DNA of 64,000 nucleotides from Melieria omissa (taxonomy: Eukaryota; Arthropoda; Insecta; Diptera; Ulidiidae): NCBI GenBank assembly GCA_963971225.1, contig OZ020268.1:58961900-59025899 (forward strand), in the 5' to 3' direction. Positions 22,366 through 32,880 of the stretch are shown here, in pieces. The translations under genes were made by a program, and so were the position numbers. The notes under the pieces are model-generated. The model had not been told where the DNA came from and searched no databases. It worked only from the letters and a program-made list of their open reading frames with translations. How positions within the stretch are numbered: the first letter of the stretch is position 1; each line of letters opens with the position of its first letter.

Positions 22366-25286
22366 GTAAGCAGCAATATACAAAAATAAATTCTACTGAT
22401 AAGTTGGTTTTTCGCTGCTGTTCCACATTGTGCTTCGCGTCCCTTTAAAATCGATTAACACTGCGCTGTCCTATCGCCGAAAGGCTATTTTGATTCGATT
22501 CTAATCAGTCACTTATCGCACTCACATGTAGTTAAAGAGTGCGATAAACAGAGTCCAAAACATGTGCAAAACAAAAACAAAACAATTAGCGCAAAGAACT
22601 CATACGAACAAATTAATCATCCAAGTTAAAGCCACCAAGTTGCAATTAAATAACCACAACCGCATTTCACATAAAAAGGAAATTGAGTTGATTTGATTGA
22701 AATTGATTAAGAGTTGTAGAATTAGTGCCCCCGCCGCCGCCGGGTAATGTCAAAGTCAAATTCAAAAAGTTACAGTGCGCATGGTCGCAGCGTGAATACT
22801 TTGGGCAGATGTGAAGATTAGATCCCTTGGCGCTCAAGTGGTAACACCTGATTTCGTCTCAACCAATATTCGAAACGCCGACAAGTGAAGTCATTGAGCT
22901 CAAGGCTCGTTTGAACGCGATTGCCATAAAACTAATTGCATCCAGTTTATACCACAACTACACTGCAGATGGCCTTAGCAACCAGCGTGACGCCACTTGG
23001 ATGCCTCCTAAAGCGTCATAACGTTATTTTTGTTTGTCAAAAATCTCATCAAAATCAGTGAAAAGCTTGCAACTTTCCAACTTCAGTCTCATTGATTTTC
23101 GATCACTTGACTAAATCGTCATTGCCGCATTGAGTGTTAATTTCCGTCGCAGCAGCAATTGAACTTCACCTCTCATTGCTTTCCTCTCCATATCCAAAGC
23201 CTATGAATAGCAATAATTTCACAATTATCAACTCGCCTTTGCAGAAAATCAACTGCGCCAGGGCTGGATTGTGCTGCACGTCTTTGCCGCCGTATATTTC
23301 TTCATACTGCTCGCAGTCATCTGCAATGACTACTTCTTGCCCACGGTTGAGTGCATCTGCGACGACCTGAACCTGTCCAAAGACGTAGCGGCCGCCACCT
23401 TCATGGCCACCGCCACTTCGATGCCCGAGTTTTTCACGAACACCATCAGCACACTGATTACCGACTCGGACATGGGTCTGGGCACCATAATTGGCTCGCT
23501 AATGTTTAATACGCTGGGCGTGGCCGCTCTGGCAGCAATGGGCATAAAGAAGGTGAGTGCGATAATCTTTAGACACGCATTTTAGCACATCTTGCATTGA
23601 GTTTAAACTATGTTGAACCGCTTTACGAATTCCAATCCGCAGCCCATTCAATTGGACTGGTGGCCCATTGCGCGCGACTGCGTCATCTACAGCTTCAACA
23701 CCATACTGCTCATCATTCTGGCCTGGGGCGGCTATGTTACCTTCACCGAGTCCTGCATTATGATGGGCTTTCTAGTATTTTACTACCTGCTCACGTTCAA
23801 CAACAACAAATTCATGCCCGCCATACGTGTCTTTGTGGAGGACAAGCTGAACTGCTGCTTCTCGACGCGCTACGGTGAGTTGGCAGGCGTTGGCACTTTC
23901 AAGTGTTCCATATGTAATGTTGCAACTCTTGGCAGATCTCACCGAGCCACCGGAGAACAGCGCCAAAGCGCGTTTGCCACTTAAGAAGGATCCCCTTGGC
24001 GGCAATGGACTGTTTGTTATCAGTTTGCCTGAGAATACCTCATCGATGTCATCCACCGCCAATCTGACCAAGATTTGTAAGTAGCCAAGGCACTTCTTCT
24101 CGAAGCACACTGCTTATTTATTGCTCTAAAAAAATTAATTAAAAAATTAATTAAAAAATTAATAATTAAAATTAATTTGATCAAATCTCATTTACTTTTT
24201 TTTTACAGGGAACAGCGAAGACGGCGAATCCGTACAAATGGTAGCGCCCAAGCTGTTCTCACTGCCACACGGCGAAACCAAGTTCATGAAATTCTGGTGG
24301 GGCTTTACATTTCCCATCAAATTCATCTTGCGTTTCGTCATACCGAATCCAATCACCCACCGCCGCCTCTATCCGCTGTCGTTCATTATGTGCATCATAG
24401 CTATCGGCTTAAATGCTTACATGATTGTGTGGATGTTGACAGCTTTCGGTGAGTTTTTCTGTTCAATTATGGTTCTAAAAGAAGTAATTAACTCTGAAGA
24501 CCCAATCAGTCTGTACACAAGTTGTGGAACACTAACCACTAACTTTCAAGGCAGCACTAATTGTTGCTGCCATGACTTGCGGTTTCCTTTCACAATCCGG
24601 GGAAGTTCTCAAAGCCACAATGTGCAGAAACTTGGCCCTGAAGAACTAATTGCTTCTTGTTTATAGTTTTTGTTACTCTTTTGCTAACTTTGCACTTTGC
24701 AACTATTTCGTTGCGCTTCCACACAGCGAGTGTTTTTTTTTAATTTTTTCCCCACTTAACCTCAAATCGCAAACTTTGTACGCCCTTTTCCAGGTGTCAC
24801 CATAGGTGTGCCCGAGATCATAATGGGCCTGACCTTCCTCGCCGCTGGCTCCACCATGCCCGAGGCTGTCTCCAGCTTAATTTCGCTACGCAACGGTAAG
24901 TGGCGCGCACTCCCCGGTAGCTCCCACACATTCTCACTAACATTTGCTTTCTCCGTTGCACAGGCGAGAGCGGCATTGGCGTGTCGAATTCGCTGGGCGC
25001 CAACTCCCTGGCCATCCTGCTGTCGCTGGGTGTGCCGTGGTTCATCAAGAACTGCATGAACCTTAACAAGGCCGGCGGCCCGAGCGCAATCAAAATCGCT
25101 GCGCAGGGCATCGAGTTCAACATTCTCATCCTGCTGCTCTGCACAATGGCGCTCTTCGTCATACTCAGCTTCAGCGGCTACCGGCTGACGAAGCGCGCCG
25201 GCATGGCGCTCTTCTCCGTCTACGCGGTGTTCATTGTGCTGCAAATCCTGATCGAGATGAACATATTCTTCCCCAAGCGGTGCTAA
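22216..25286 (+). CDS. NCKX/SLC24-type Na+/Ca2+(K+) exchanger, 3' seven exons
   Basis: Spliced model: 22216-22365, 23245-23552, 23643-23874, 23936-24076, 24209-24448, 24794-24895, 24964-25286. It gives about 497 residues plus stop. Most introns are phase 1 (the second is phase 0), all with GT-AG borders. The product is a multi-pass membrane cation exchanger moving Ca2+ against Na+. Alpha-1 reads AATFMATATSMPEFFT then GTIIGSLMFN. Alpha-2 reads GVPEIIMGLTFLAAGSTMPE then NSLGANSLAILLSLGVPW. The hydrophilic stretch between hydrophobic clusters (exons 4-5) is the cytoplasmic loop. Canonical NCKX proteins have SAPE in alpha-1, and SIPD and SNIFD in alpha-2; here the second and third acidic positions are Glu and Ala. 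The upstream exon with the start codon was not found. The family is secure; the exact orthologue is not. Confidence 0.92.
23245..23552 (+). CDS. Exchanger exon 2 (first helix and alpha-1 repeat)
   Basis: Acceptor TTTGCAG, donor GTGAGT. It encodes the first helix (GWIVLHVFAAVYFFILLAVI) and the alpha-1 repeat. The glutamate of SMPEFF matches the essential acidic residue of alpha-1. The usual AAGSSAPE context is ATATSMPE here. Confidence 0.93.
23643..23874 (+). CDS. Exchanger exon 3 (two to three helices)
   Basis: Acceptor CCGCAG, donor GTGAGT. Hydrophobic stretches CVIYSFNTILLIILAW and IMMGFLVFYYLLTF are followed by the start of the cytoplasmic loop (NNNKFMPAIRVFVEDKL). Confidence 0.92.
23936..24076 (+). 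CDS. Exchanger exon 4 (cytoplasmic loop)
   Basis: Acceptor TTGGCAG, donor GTAAGT. Hydrophilic, rich in Ser, Thr, Pro and Lys (LTEPPENSAK, SSMSSTANLTK). Little of this loop is conserved within the family. Confidence 0.88.
24209..24448 (+). CDS. Exchanger exon 5 (loop end and helix 6)
   Basis: Acceptor TTTACAG, donor GTGAGT. It contains FMKFWWGFTFPIKFILRFVI and then RLYPLSFIMCIIAIGLNAYM, the lead-in to the second helix cluster. Confidence 0.92.
24794..24895 (+). CDS. Exchanger exon 6 (alpha-2 repeat, first half)
   Basis: Acceptor TTCCAG, donor GTAAGT. It encodes GVPEIIMGLTFLAAGSTMPE. The last residue sits where NCKX proteins have the essential Asp (SIPD motif); Glu keeps the charge but changes side-chain length. 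Confidence 0.93.
24964..25286 (+). CDS. Exchanger exon 7 (alpha-2 second half, C-terminus)
   Basis: Acceptor TTGCACAG; the stop TAA is at 25284-25286. It begins ESGIGVSNSLGANSLAIL. The position of the conserved Asp of SNIFD is Ala. Three further hydrophobic segments follow, and the protein ends IFFPKRC. Confidence 0.93.
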
Positions 25287-25670
25287 CCGCGGCCGGTTGC
25301 GCGCTTGGCACACCTTAAGACTGGCTAGCAACGTAAGGCCGTTAACAAATGACAAAGCTTGAAGCCAAATCTGCGTTTTGTTGCATTTTACAAAAACACT
25401 GTTCACCCATTTAGCCTTAAGTAAGCTATTGATAAGTTGTTGTAATTGTAAGTGTTGTCGATTGTTGATATTCGTACCTAGTTTCGAACCAACGCAGATA
25501 ATGCGCCGCAATTGCTGACGGCTATGCACAAACTTGACGCAACGCTTTCATACTCAAGTAGCCGTTTTGTAGGCCATTACGCGTTGTTGGACAAATGCAT
25601 CAAATGTATTTGACCAAATTGTTATTACAGGCTTAATTTTTTAGGAGATTATTTTTATATTAAGTACGAA

Positions 25671-25676
25671 AATAAA
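25671..25676 (+). terminator. Polyadenylation signal of the exchanger gene
   Basis: AATAAA 385 bp after the stop codon, in an AT-rich 3' region. It is the first canonical hexamer seen after the stop; not proven by transcript data. Confidence 0.5.
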
Positions 25677-25699
25677 TTATAAACAAATTCATTAAAACA

Positions 25700-26136
25700 T
25701 CTATGATAAAAATGTGAAACGGTGTATTATCACTGGGGTTGTTAAGATGTGGAAAAGAAACTAAAAATAGAAGTATAACTGCCTACTTTAAATAATATTA
25801 ATTATAAAACTTCAAAACTCTGGAAAGGATAAAAACTTTGTTCTTAATTTCAATTTTATTTCGCTTTTTTAATTTCAACATACGCAGACCCTAACAATGG
25901 CTGCAACTCTTATCTTGGCATGTTAACAATTCTAATGCTGTTAGCATAGCATTTGCATTCTGAATGCTGTTAATGCAACTTAACACTTCTTGGCAGCTGC
26001 ACATCTCTGCTCACTAGCATTCTGGGCGCTGTTAACAGTAAATGCTAACAGTTTATCACATTTTGTTAAGTTCTCAGTGAAACGTTAGCTAGCTTTGGCA
26101 TCTCTCTTGGGAAAAAACAAAAAATAAATAAATGAT
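25700..26136. other. Region downstream of the exchanger gene
   Basis: No gene recognised. GCTGTTAACA-type motifs recur at 25915-26060 (for example AATGCTGTTA and CTGTTAACAG), possibly a decayed minisatellite. Confidence 0.3.
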
Positions 26137-26137
26137 A

Positions 26138-26501
26138 TTAATAATTTCAGGCAGCCGCCGTGGCTCAGTTGGTTAGTGCGCGGTCCAAGCGAGTCGCATG
26201 CAGAGCGACGCTAGTTCGAATTCTGCATGTAGTAACACCTAAAAAAAATAACGGGAAACTCGTTTTCTCTTTCGGTGGCTGTCCTCTCAGCTGGAAATGG
26301 CAAACCTCTGAGAGTAAAAATTGCCTATGAAAAAGCTCCCAACCTGCCGTTCGGAACCGGCATAAAACTGTAGGTCCCTTCCACCCGCGTACAAAATTCA
26401 CACGCACAACACGGGTGGTTGCGGGAAGCTAGGCCTTAGTCTCGCGTAAGCGGGCTGTCGTGCCAATCAATTATTATCATTATTATTATTAATAATTTCA
26501 G
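26138..26501 (+). mobile_element. SINE copy 4
   Basis: Full-length SINE at 26151-26488 with (ATT)n tail. A perfect 13-bp target duplication, TTAATAATTTCAG, lies at 26138-26150 and 26489-26501. Confidence 0.95.
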
Positions 26502-27107
26502 TCCAAAGGGTTTTCTTCTGCAGCCACTTTGCTGGATTTCTATAGTTTATTATTTTAGTGAATTTTTTTTACTGATCCCATTGAGGTTACGCTAGAAAGC
26601 AAAATGTTGCACTCAAAGCAAGGGGAAGTATTTAGTTTAACAATAAACTGCAGGAAGAATGTCAACATTCATAAAACACCACAAGCAAGAACCCTTTTGA
26701 CGCCCATTTAACCTTAAATGTTGAATTATTCAATCCATTGAAATGAAAACAACAGCACAACTTATGCCAAAATTTGTTAGTTTGCCTTTTTGTTTTGTTG
26801 CTCGTTTATTGATATTTTAGATTTTGATGTTGTTTCTTGCATATGCTTCAATTGGAATTAAATACGTTTAACTATAAGAAAATATTTTACAATTTGCTTC
26901 CATTCAGTAATATTTTCTTGTATCATATTGGTTTTTTTGTTGTTGTTCTATGATTTTTAATTGAGTTCTCTGGTGAGTATGTGGTGGTCTAGAAATTTCA
27001 AAAAATCGATTTTTTGTTTTTTTGATATTTCGAAAATATAGTATCTTAAGAATGCAAGAGTGAACTTTTCATGCGGAAATTCCCAATATTATAGCTTCTA
27101 CAGCCCA
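26502..27107. other. Intergenic DNA with a MITE-like fragment at its end
   Basis: No gene recognised. At 26983-27010, GTGGTGGTCTAGAAATTTCA resembles the end of the TTAA-flanked MITE that starts at 27112 and may be a remnant of another copy. Confidence 0.35.
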
Positions 27108-27708
27108 TTAAGGGGACCCGGTGGTCTGGAAATTTCAAAAAATTCAAACTTTAAACTCATTTATCTCGAAACGACTTTTTTCGGCACGCCGCGGATGAAA
27201 ACAAAAAAATTATTTAACCGAATCACTTGAAATTTGGATATGTTGTTCACAACATGTATGACTATCGTCGGAACTAGAATAATAATTTTATTTAAATAAT
27301 TTCTTATTGTTTACACTAAAAAACTAGTGAAAAAAGACCCGATTTTACGAACTTTTTTTCAAAGGCGCGCCATTTTGTCAATTTTTAATTTTTTCGATTT
27401 GTTCTAGTTCCGACCATAACTGCACTCTTTCTGATTAAGAGTTTTCTTGAATTTTGTGTTTCAGATGAGTAGAAGTCTCGAAATCACGTACGCCGTCCGG
27501 ATCCGATTTTTCGAGAGGGTCATCTTTAGCAGCATTTTTATAATAAAAAATATTGTTTTTAAAATGCAAACAAAAATGTTTTGTATGCTCAATAAACGTA
27601 GTAATAAGCCCAAAAAGTTGAAACATCGTTTTTTAAATTTTTAATGGCAAAAAGAAAACCGTGAAAACAGGTGAAATTTTCGTGCTCTAGACCACCGGGT
27701 CCCCTTAA
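27108..27708. mobile_element. TTAA-flanked MITE (GGGGACCCGGTGGTCT ends)
   Basis: The element spans 27112-27704 (593 bp) with perfect 16-bp inverted ends GGGGACCCGGTGGTCT and TTAA on both flanks (27108-27111 and 27705-27708). TTAA duplication is characteristic of piggyBac-type insertion, but the terminal bases are not typical of that superfamily, so the assignment is tentative. No transposase is encoded. Confidence 0.8.
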
Positions 27709-27988
27709 GTATATCAAGCACAAGTATTTTGCCGTTTGCTTTTTTTTATTCATGCATAAAACTATGCATGAATTCTTTTTCAAGTGTTTTATTTGTGTAA
27801 TCAAGAAAAGAGTGAAGCTGTTATTACTAGTACAAAAAATTATTTCTAAGAACTTAAACACTACAAAATGAGATCAAAATTACTGGAGAAACAACACTCC
27901 ATTCAACTAATTTGCCAGCCAATGTGGACTTTACAATATACAAACACTTCTGTGTTAATTTTTTTTATTAATAAAACACTTGCCAGAG

Positions 27989-28196
27989 CAAAACTGAGGA
28001 GCACTGTTATGTGCGCGAAAATTTGACTTACTTCCCTAACAATAACAGCTATACAAATCTCAGACATTTCCAATGGAAACAATTACAATCAGTCTGCAAA
28101 AATGTGCAAATTAAATTGCAACAATTGCAGCAGCTTGCTGGGCATTTAGTGCGTTTGACAATGGATCAAAGGTTCGTGGGCCTGAACATCAAGTAA
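27989..28196 (+). other. Unassigned open frame, possible exon
   Basis: About 66 codons end in a natural stop and are preceded by TTGCCAG, which could be a splice acceptor. The sequence reads HCYVRENLTYFPNNNSYTNL and then a Gln/Leu-rich amphipathic stretch. No initiating methionine is seen and no upstream exon was found. I do not recognise it. Confidence 0.2.
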
Positions 28197-28199
28197 AGG

Positions 28200-29774
28200 A
28201 ATCTACAACTCTATGACATTTTACTATGTGACTGCGGAGACTTTTTGACTTTCAATACAAAACATAACAAATACAAAAACTGATAATAAAGTTAAACAAT
28301 GACTATTGGAAGTTATACACAAATTATGAATATTTGAAAACAATAAGCACTAAAACAAACTGCAGTAAAACTAGTCATTCGAACCAAATGTAAAGCTACT
28401 CCTCTTCACTTTTCAATTGTTAAATTTCTTTTCACATTCGCACATTTTTAGGCAGCAGCTGCTGCAAGTGCCAAAGCTTAAAGCATGCTACACATTTTCC
28501 TTTTCAATATTTAAAATATTATTTGCTTGCTTGTATTCATAAAATGTTTCAATATTTAGTAATTTATTCGCTTCGACATTTACCTTTTTATGGATTAATT
28601 TATTTAAATATTTTATTTTTTCAAAAAAGTGTTTCTTTATATTTTCTATTTACTACAAAATTGTTTATTTCAATTAAATGTAATTTTAACTAAATAATAA
28701 AATAAATTATTACAATTACAATAAATAAAAATAAACCAAATACAGTACACGAACAATGTTATGAATAATTACAAAATGCAAAGTAAGAAAGTCTTTTTTA
28801 AATAAACGGAATGTTAATATTAAAAAAATGCTAAAAATTATAGAAGCATTGACATTGGACATTTTTATTTGTTTGTATTTTACTCTAATTTATAAATCCA
28901 AACCTAATTTGTCTTTTTTGTGTTTGTTGTTGTAATTAACATTTATTTATTACATTCATCGTTACTGCTTCGTAACTCTTTATTCGTTTCTCCTTTTACC
29001 ATTCCATGTTGAGTGTGTTTGATTTATTTTTTCATATTATTTCATATACCTCACCTCATTTCAGTTTAACATTTACTTGATTGTTTTATAGTTTTCTCCA
29101 AGTACTCGTAATTATTATCTTCTTCAATTCATTAGCGCTACTCTCATTTTTCTGGGCCTGTGGCTCGCATTTTCAGCATTTGTGATATTCTTTAATTCTT
29201 ATAGTTTAGCGTAGGTAATTTTGCTCTGCGCCCTCCGCTGCTGTGTGTTAACTTTAAAACTAACAATGAGCCTTTGCTCTCGTCCAACGTGCAGTGCCAG
29301 TTGTTCCGCTTCCAATTCCGTCTACGGCGACGTCTCACTAAGCTAAGCCATTTACAAAAGAATTACTTTAGTTGTGTCTGCATCAGCAGCAGCAGTTCAT
29401 GCGTTTCTTGCATATATAATTATGTATAAATATTTACAGTTACAATTGCAATGGAATATGCCGAAAATAAATTGCATTACATTACAGCATCTTTATGCAC
29501 TGTGCAGCCTTAAGTGTTAGGTGACAAATTAATACAGTCAGTATTCTGTTGCTAGTCGGACTCTACAAACGTTACAAATCACTCGGTAGCTCCGATTTTG
29601 ACTTCTAGCAGCAGCTCTGCGCTTTTTGCTTAAAACGCACATATGTGGTTGTTTTGCTTCGCTTCGAGCTTCGAGCTGCAAGCAACAAACGACAACAGTA
29701 GCGTTCACTTGTGGAGTTGTTGCGGGATGGGGAATTGCCACTCAGTGGCGAACGCCAGCGCTGGTGCCGCTTGA
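28200..29774. other. AT-rich DNA and probable 3' UTR of the minus-strand gene
   Basis: No other gene was recognised. The part adjacent to 29774 should be 3' UTR of the 99-residue protein gene transcribed leftwards. AATAAA on the minus strand occurs at about 28945 and 28975, but the true 3' end cannot be fixed. Confidence 0.35.
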
Positions 29775-29927
29775 TTAAGTGCAACAGTGGTAGGAGTGAC
29801 CGCCGTTCTTTATGTTGTAGTCGTTGTGCACGACAGGGCTGCTTTTGCTGTAACTGCTGTGCACCTGCGCCGCGTCGATAGAGTTTTGCATCGTTTTGCA
29901 GGAGAACTGTCGATGATTGGCGGCGTC
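29775..29927 (-). CDS. Membrane protein coding exon 3 (tail and stop)
   Basis: Acceptor CCCACAG. It encodes a polar tail of 50 residues with HNDYNIKNGGHSYHCCT at the end, then TAA (29777-29775). Confidence 0.82.
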   Translation of the reverse strand, partial: DAANHRQFSCKTMQNSIDAAQVHSSYSKSSPVVHNDYNIKNGGHSYHCCT

Positions 29928-30397
29928 CTGTGGGCAGTGTGGGAAACGGGTTAGTATTAGTAATCAATAGATTTTCGGGTATGAGATGAATTTTGAATTC
30001 GTGCGTCATTTGTTGCTTTAAAGTTTGGTTTGCATATTATATAATATGTATTATTTAAATTTTTTGTGACGATTCAGTCTCCACTTTCTGGACTTCCGCC
30101 TTTATGAAAAAAGTCACCTGCTTTGATCCTTTTAATATCTTCACTCAAATGCCAAACCACCCGTCGCTTACCTTCGGCTGTATGGGAAAGCAACACCACA
30201 GTATGAACGCGATGAACGCCACCAACGTGCCCACCAGCAGGATGAAGTCTTCAATTGTCTGCAAGCGTGCGTCAGAAAACCAAAAAGATTACAAGGAGCA
30301 AATAAACGGGCAATGCCACTCGAGGCGTAGCGCTTACCGGCTCCTCGCCCAGCAGCACATGATTAATCAGATACGCAAAATCGTCGAAGGGTGTCAT
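29775..30397 (-). CDS. Three-exon gene for a 99-aa single-pass membrane protein
   Basis: Exons in transcript order: 30397-30338 (20 codons), 30258-30172 (29 codons), 29927-29775 (50 codons plus stop). All introns are phase 0 with GTAAGCG donors and TTGCAG / CCCACAG acceptors. The start context ACAACAATG fits fly usage. The protein starts MTPFDDFAYLINHVLLGEEP, has a hydrophobic helix (FILLVGTLVAFIAFILWCCF, about residues 25-44) bounded by acidic residues before and Cys-Cys-Phe-Pro after, then a Ser/His/Asn-rich tail ending HCCT. There is no signal peptide. The Cys pair at the membrane border and the C-terminal Cys pair could be palmitoylated (inference). No family recognised. The exact tiling of three in-frame exons makes a chance model unlikely. 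Confidence 0.82.
30172..30258 (-). CDS. Membrane protein coding exon 2 (transmembrane helix)
   Basis: Acceptor TTGCAG, donor GTAAGCG. It encodes the single predicted membrane helix and the juxtamembrane WCCFPIQPK. Confidence 0.85.
30338..30397 (-). CDS. Membrane protein coding exon 1
   Basis: Starts at the ATG complementary to 30395-30397 and ends ...GEEP before donor GTAAGCG. Exactly 20 codons. Confidence 0.8.
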
Positions 30398-30399
30398 TG

Positions 30400-31380
30400 T
30401 TGTGTCTGCTGCTTTTGCTGTTTGACAACACACAGTGGCCGGTCGGGCAATGCAGACAATTGTAATTTGATACTCTTCGACACGGGTGTGCACTTTGCCG
30501 ATATCCTTTCGACAAATTCAGCTTTCTGTGTAGTCTATAAACAACTTTTAACCATCCACTTTCGGTTTGCTGATGCTTATGAATTCTATATTCACTAATT
30601 GTTGCAATTTGCATTTGCTGCAATACAAGTTAATAGAAACGAAGCCAAGTCCTGTCGCCCACTGGGAGAATCCGCTTTAACCATTAGCAAAAAAAATGCT
30701 TGTTCTTTTTTCAATAGTCGATTTTGACATTTGCTATACTAGCTGCGTTACCAACTAATGTATTGAACACCGCCATCTAGGGGAGAATACCTGTAAAAAT
30801 TATTCATCACCAAAAAAAACATTCACGGTAGGTTCATGAAAGTGGATTATTTTCCATTAATTTTTGGAACTTATTTATAGCTAATAAAAATACATCACAT
30901 TAAAATAATTCACTTAAAAATGGCGAAGACACATCACATATATAAGTAGTGATTATCAAGTCATATTCTTTTATAAGTTTCATTAATGAACTCAACAATT
31001 CGATAACATACTACGGTAATTGCACTAATTATCGGCCACCCTCCATTTCCTTCACACGTTATTTCTACATTTTTGGTTAAAGTGTATGTGGTAAGTTTAA
31101 TATAATTTTTACAAAAAACAAATGCAGTGATAAGTGTTTGTGTAATTAGATAAAACTATGAGTAATGCATTATGTGAAAAAAATATAACAACATATCTAT
31201 ATTTACATGAACAAATAATTTACATTAAAAACAATTGGCCGGGGCTGCCGAAATTTAAAATTTGCAAAACAGTAGAAGTTTCATTAACCAGCCGACTTCA
31301 ATTATTTATTCAGCTAGTCCCACACAAGATTTATAATACATATTATATACATATGATTATGTAACATTTTATAGTAAACA
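30400..31380. other. 5' flank of the minus-strand gene and intergenic DNA
   Basis: Should contain the promoter and any 5' UTR exon of the 99-aa protein gene. No canonical TATA/Inr pair could be placed with confidence. From about 30750 on, the sequence is AT-rich without a recognised gene. Confidence 0.3.
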
Positions 31381-31383
31381 ACC

Positions 31384-32240
31384 ATGAGTGTGAGAAACCG
31401 AAAGATTCCCGACAAAGCCAAAATTGTCATGGCTTCGCGACATACGTAACAATACATTGAGTATTCGGAAAGCAGCTATAACCTACGGTATTTCCCCAAT
31501 CTAGTATACCAGATAGACTTAGTGGAAAGATTTCGGAAGCTGTGTTCAAGTAAGGTTCTGATTCCTACTTTTCTTTGGATGAAGAAAGAAGAATTACTGA
31601 ATGGTTAATAAATTCGTGCAAATGTGGTATTCCTTAAAAAAAGATGACGTTCTTAACACAGTCCAAAAAATAATAAAAGACAGCCAAAGAAGAACTTCAT
31701 TTAAAGCTAATAGACCTGGAAAAACCTGCTTTAAGCTATTCTTAAAACGAAATCATGCATTGGTGACTCGAGGAGCAGAGAGTATTGGCAAAGCTAGATC
31801 AATTCTCACGGTTTTCGGAAGTTAAGAATTATCTGATAAGCTCTAATCAAGAAGATATCATGAAAGACCCATCTCGAATATTTAATGGTGACGAAACCAG
31901 CTTTTCGTTGTGCCACAAAACGGGTAAAGTAATTGCTCCCAAAGGGTATACAAATTAATATCAGGTTACAACTTCTAATGAAAAAGAAACAATTACTGTT
32001 TTAATCACTTTTTCTGCCATTGGACAAATGTTTCCACCTATGGTAATATTTTCATACTTAAGACCACCAAAAGAAATTGTGAATAGTATGCCCGAAAATT
32101 AGTTTCTTGGTCGCACCGAAAGTGGATGGATGAAAAGCTAAACCTTTTTTGAATATGTTGCTAATTATTTTGACAAGTGGTTAGACGAGCAAAATATAAA
32201 AAGACCTGTAATTTTATTTGTGGATGGGCATAAATATCTT
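31384..32240 (+). pseudogene. pogo/Tigger-type transposase relic
   Basis: Frames broken by stops and shifts spell a DDE-1 family transposase. They include an N-terminal helix-turn-helix-like start (RNRKIPDKAKIV), a middle block (RPGKTCFKLFLKRNHALVTR), NGDETSFSLCHKTGKVIAPKG-type sequence around the first catalytic Asp (about 31890), LITFSAIGQMFPPMVIF, and FVDGHKYL with the second Asp (about 32220). The third catalytic residue and the C-terminus are missing. Known from pogo/Tigger and jerky-like proteins. Clearly dead. Confidence 0.8.
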
Positions 32241-32507
32241 ATTTTTACACATAAATATACGTAAATTTGCATTAATTACAATTTCCTTTCAAGTGGCCGG
32301 TAACTGAAGTTTTTATTACTTTTTTACTTTACTGAAAAAAATGTCCGGATACTAGCACAAAATTACTTTTTTCCTAAAAACGTAAATAGCTAAAAAAAAT
32401 ATAGAATGTTTCCTAAAAATTGTATATCGCTACTGATATATTGTAACGATAAGACAGTCTGTCGCTGTGCAAAGCAACCCTGTCGCTACGTGCCGTGCTA
32501 TAATTCA

Positions 32508-32678
32508 ATCTGGCAATGACGGCCGCTATAATAATGGAAACTTTTAGTCCAACCTGGCAATGATGGCCGCGATAATGGAAACTTTTAGTCCACCCTGGCA
32601 ATGATGGCCGCGATAATGGAAACTTTTAGTCCAATCTAGCAATGATGGCCCGCGATCATCATGGAAACCTTTAGTCCG
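32508..32678 (+). repeat. Tandem ~40-bp repeats inside the solo LTR
   Basis: Four imperfect units of 39-45 bp share CTGGCAATGATGGCCGCGAT then AATGGAAACTTTTAGTCC. They lie upstream of the TATA box, in U3. The tandem element's LTRs carry fewer, diverged units. Confidence 0.85.
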
Positions 32679-32720
32679 CTCTGGAATGTGCGAGAACGAT
32701 CTGCGCGATAACCGGACAGG

Positions 32721-32757
32721 TATAAAAGGCAGCCGGGTGCGGCGCAGCGAGTCAGTC
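32721..32757 (+). promoter_or_regulatory. Core promoter of the solo LTR
   Basis: TATAAAAGG at 32721-32729 and TCAGTC initiator at 32752-32757, about 30 bp apart, the expected spacing for TATA-Inr promoters. Confidence 0.6.
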
Positions 32758-32880
32758 TTGGTTTAGACAAGGGAAGGTGCCACACGGAGTAATTAAGCAA
32801 ATAATTAAGTGTAAGGACAGTGAAGTGTAAATCTGTGAAATAAAGTTGTTGGTTTTTATTGACTGCGTTTGGATAACACT

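Larger units (their letters stand above)
32442..32878 (+). mobile_element. Solo LTR related to the gypsy-type element
   Basis: It begins TGTAACGATAAGACAGTCTG and aligns with the minus-strand reading of the LTRs at 38370-56018: same start, same TATAAAAGG (about 32721) and the same GCAGCGAGTCAGTC initiator region, ending near GGATAACA at 32878. No internal retroelement sequence follows. It differs from those LTRs at many positions, so it is an older or different subfamily. The left flank is ATAT; the right flank is disrupted by a SINE, so no target duplication can be confirmed. Confidence 0.8.
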
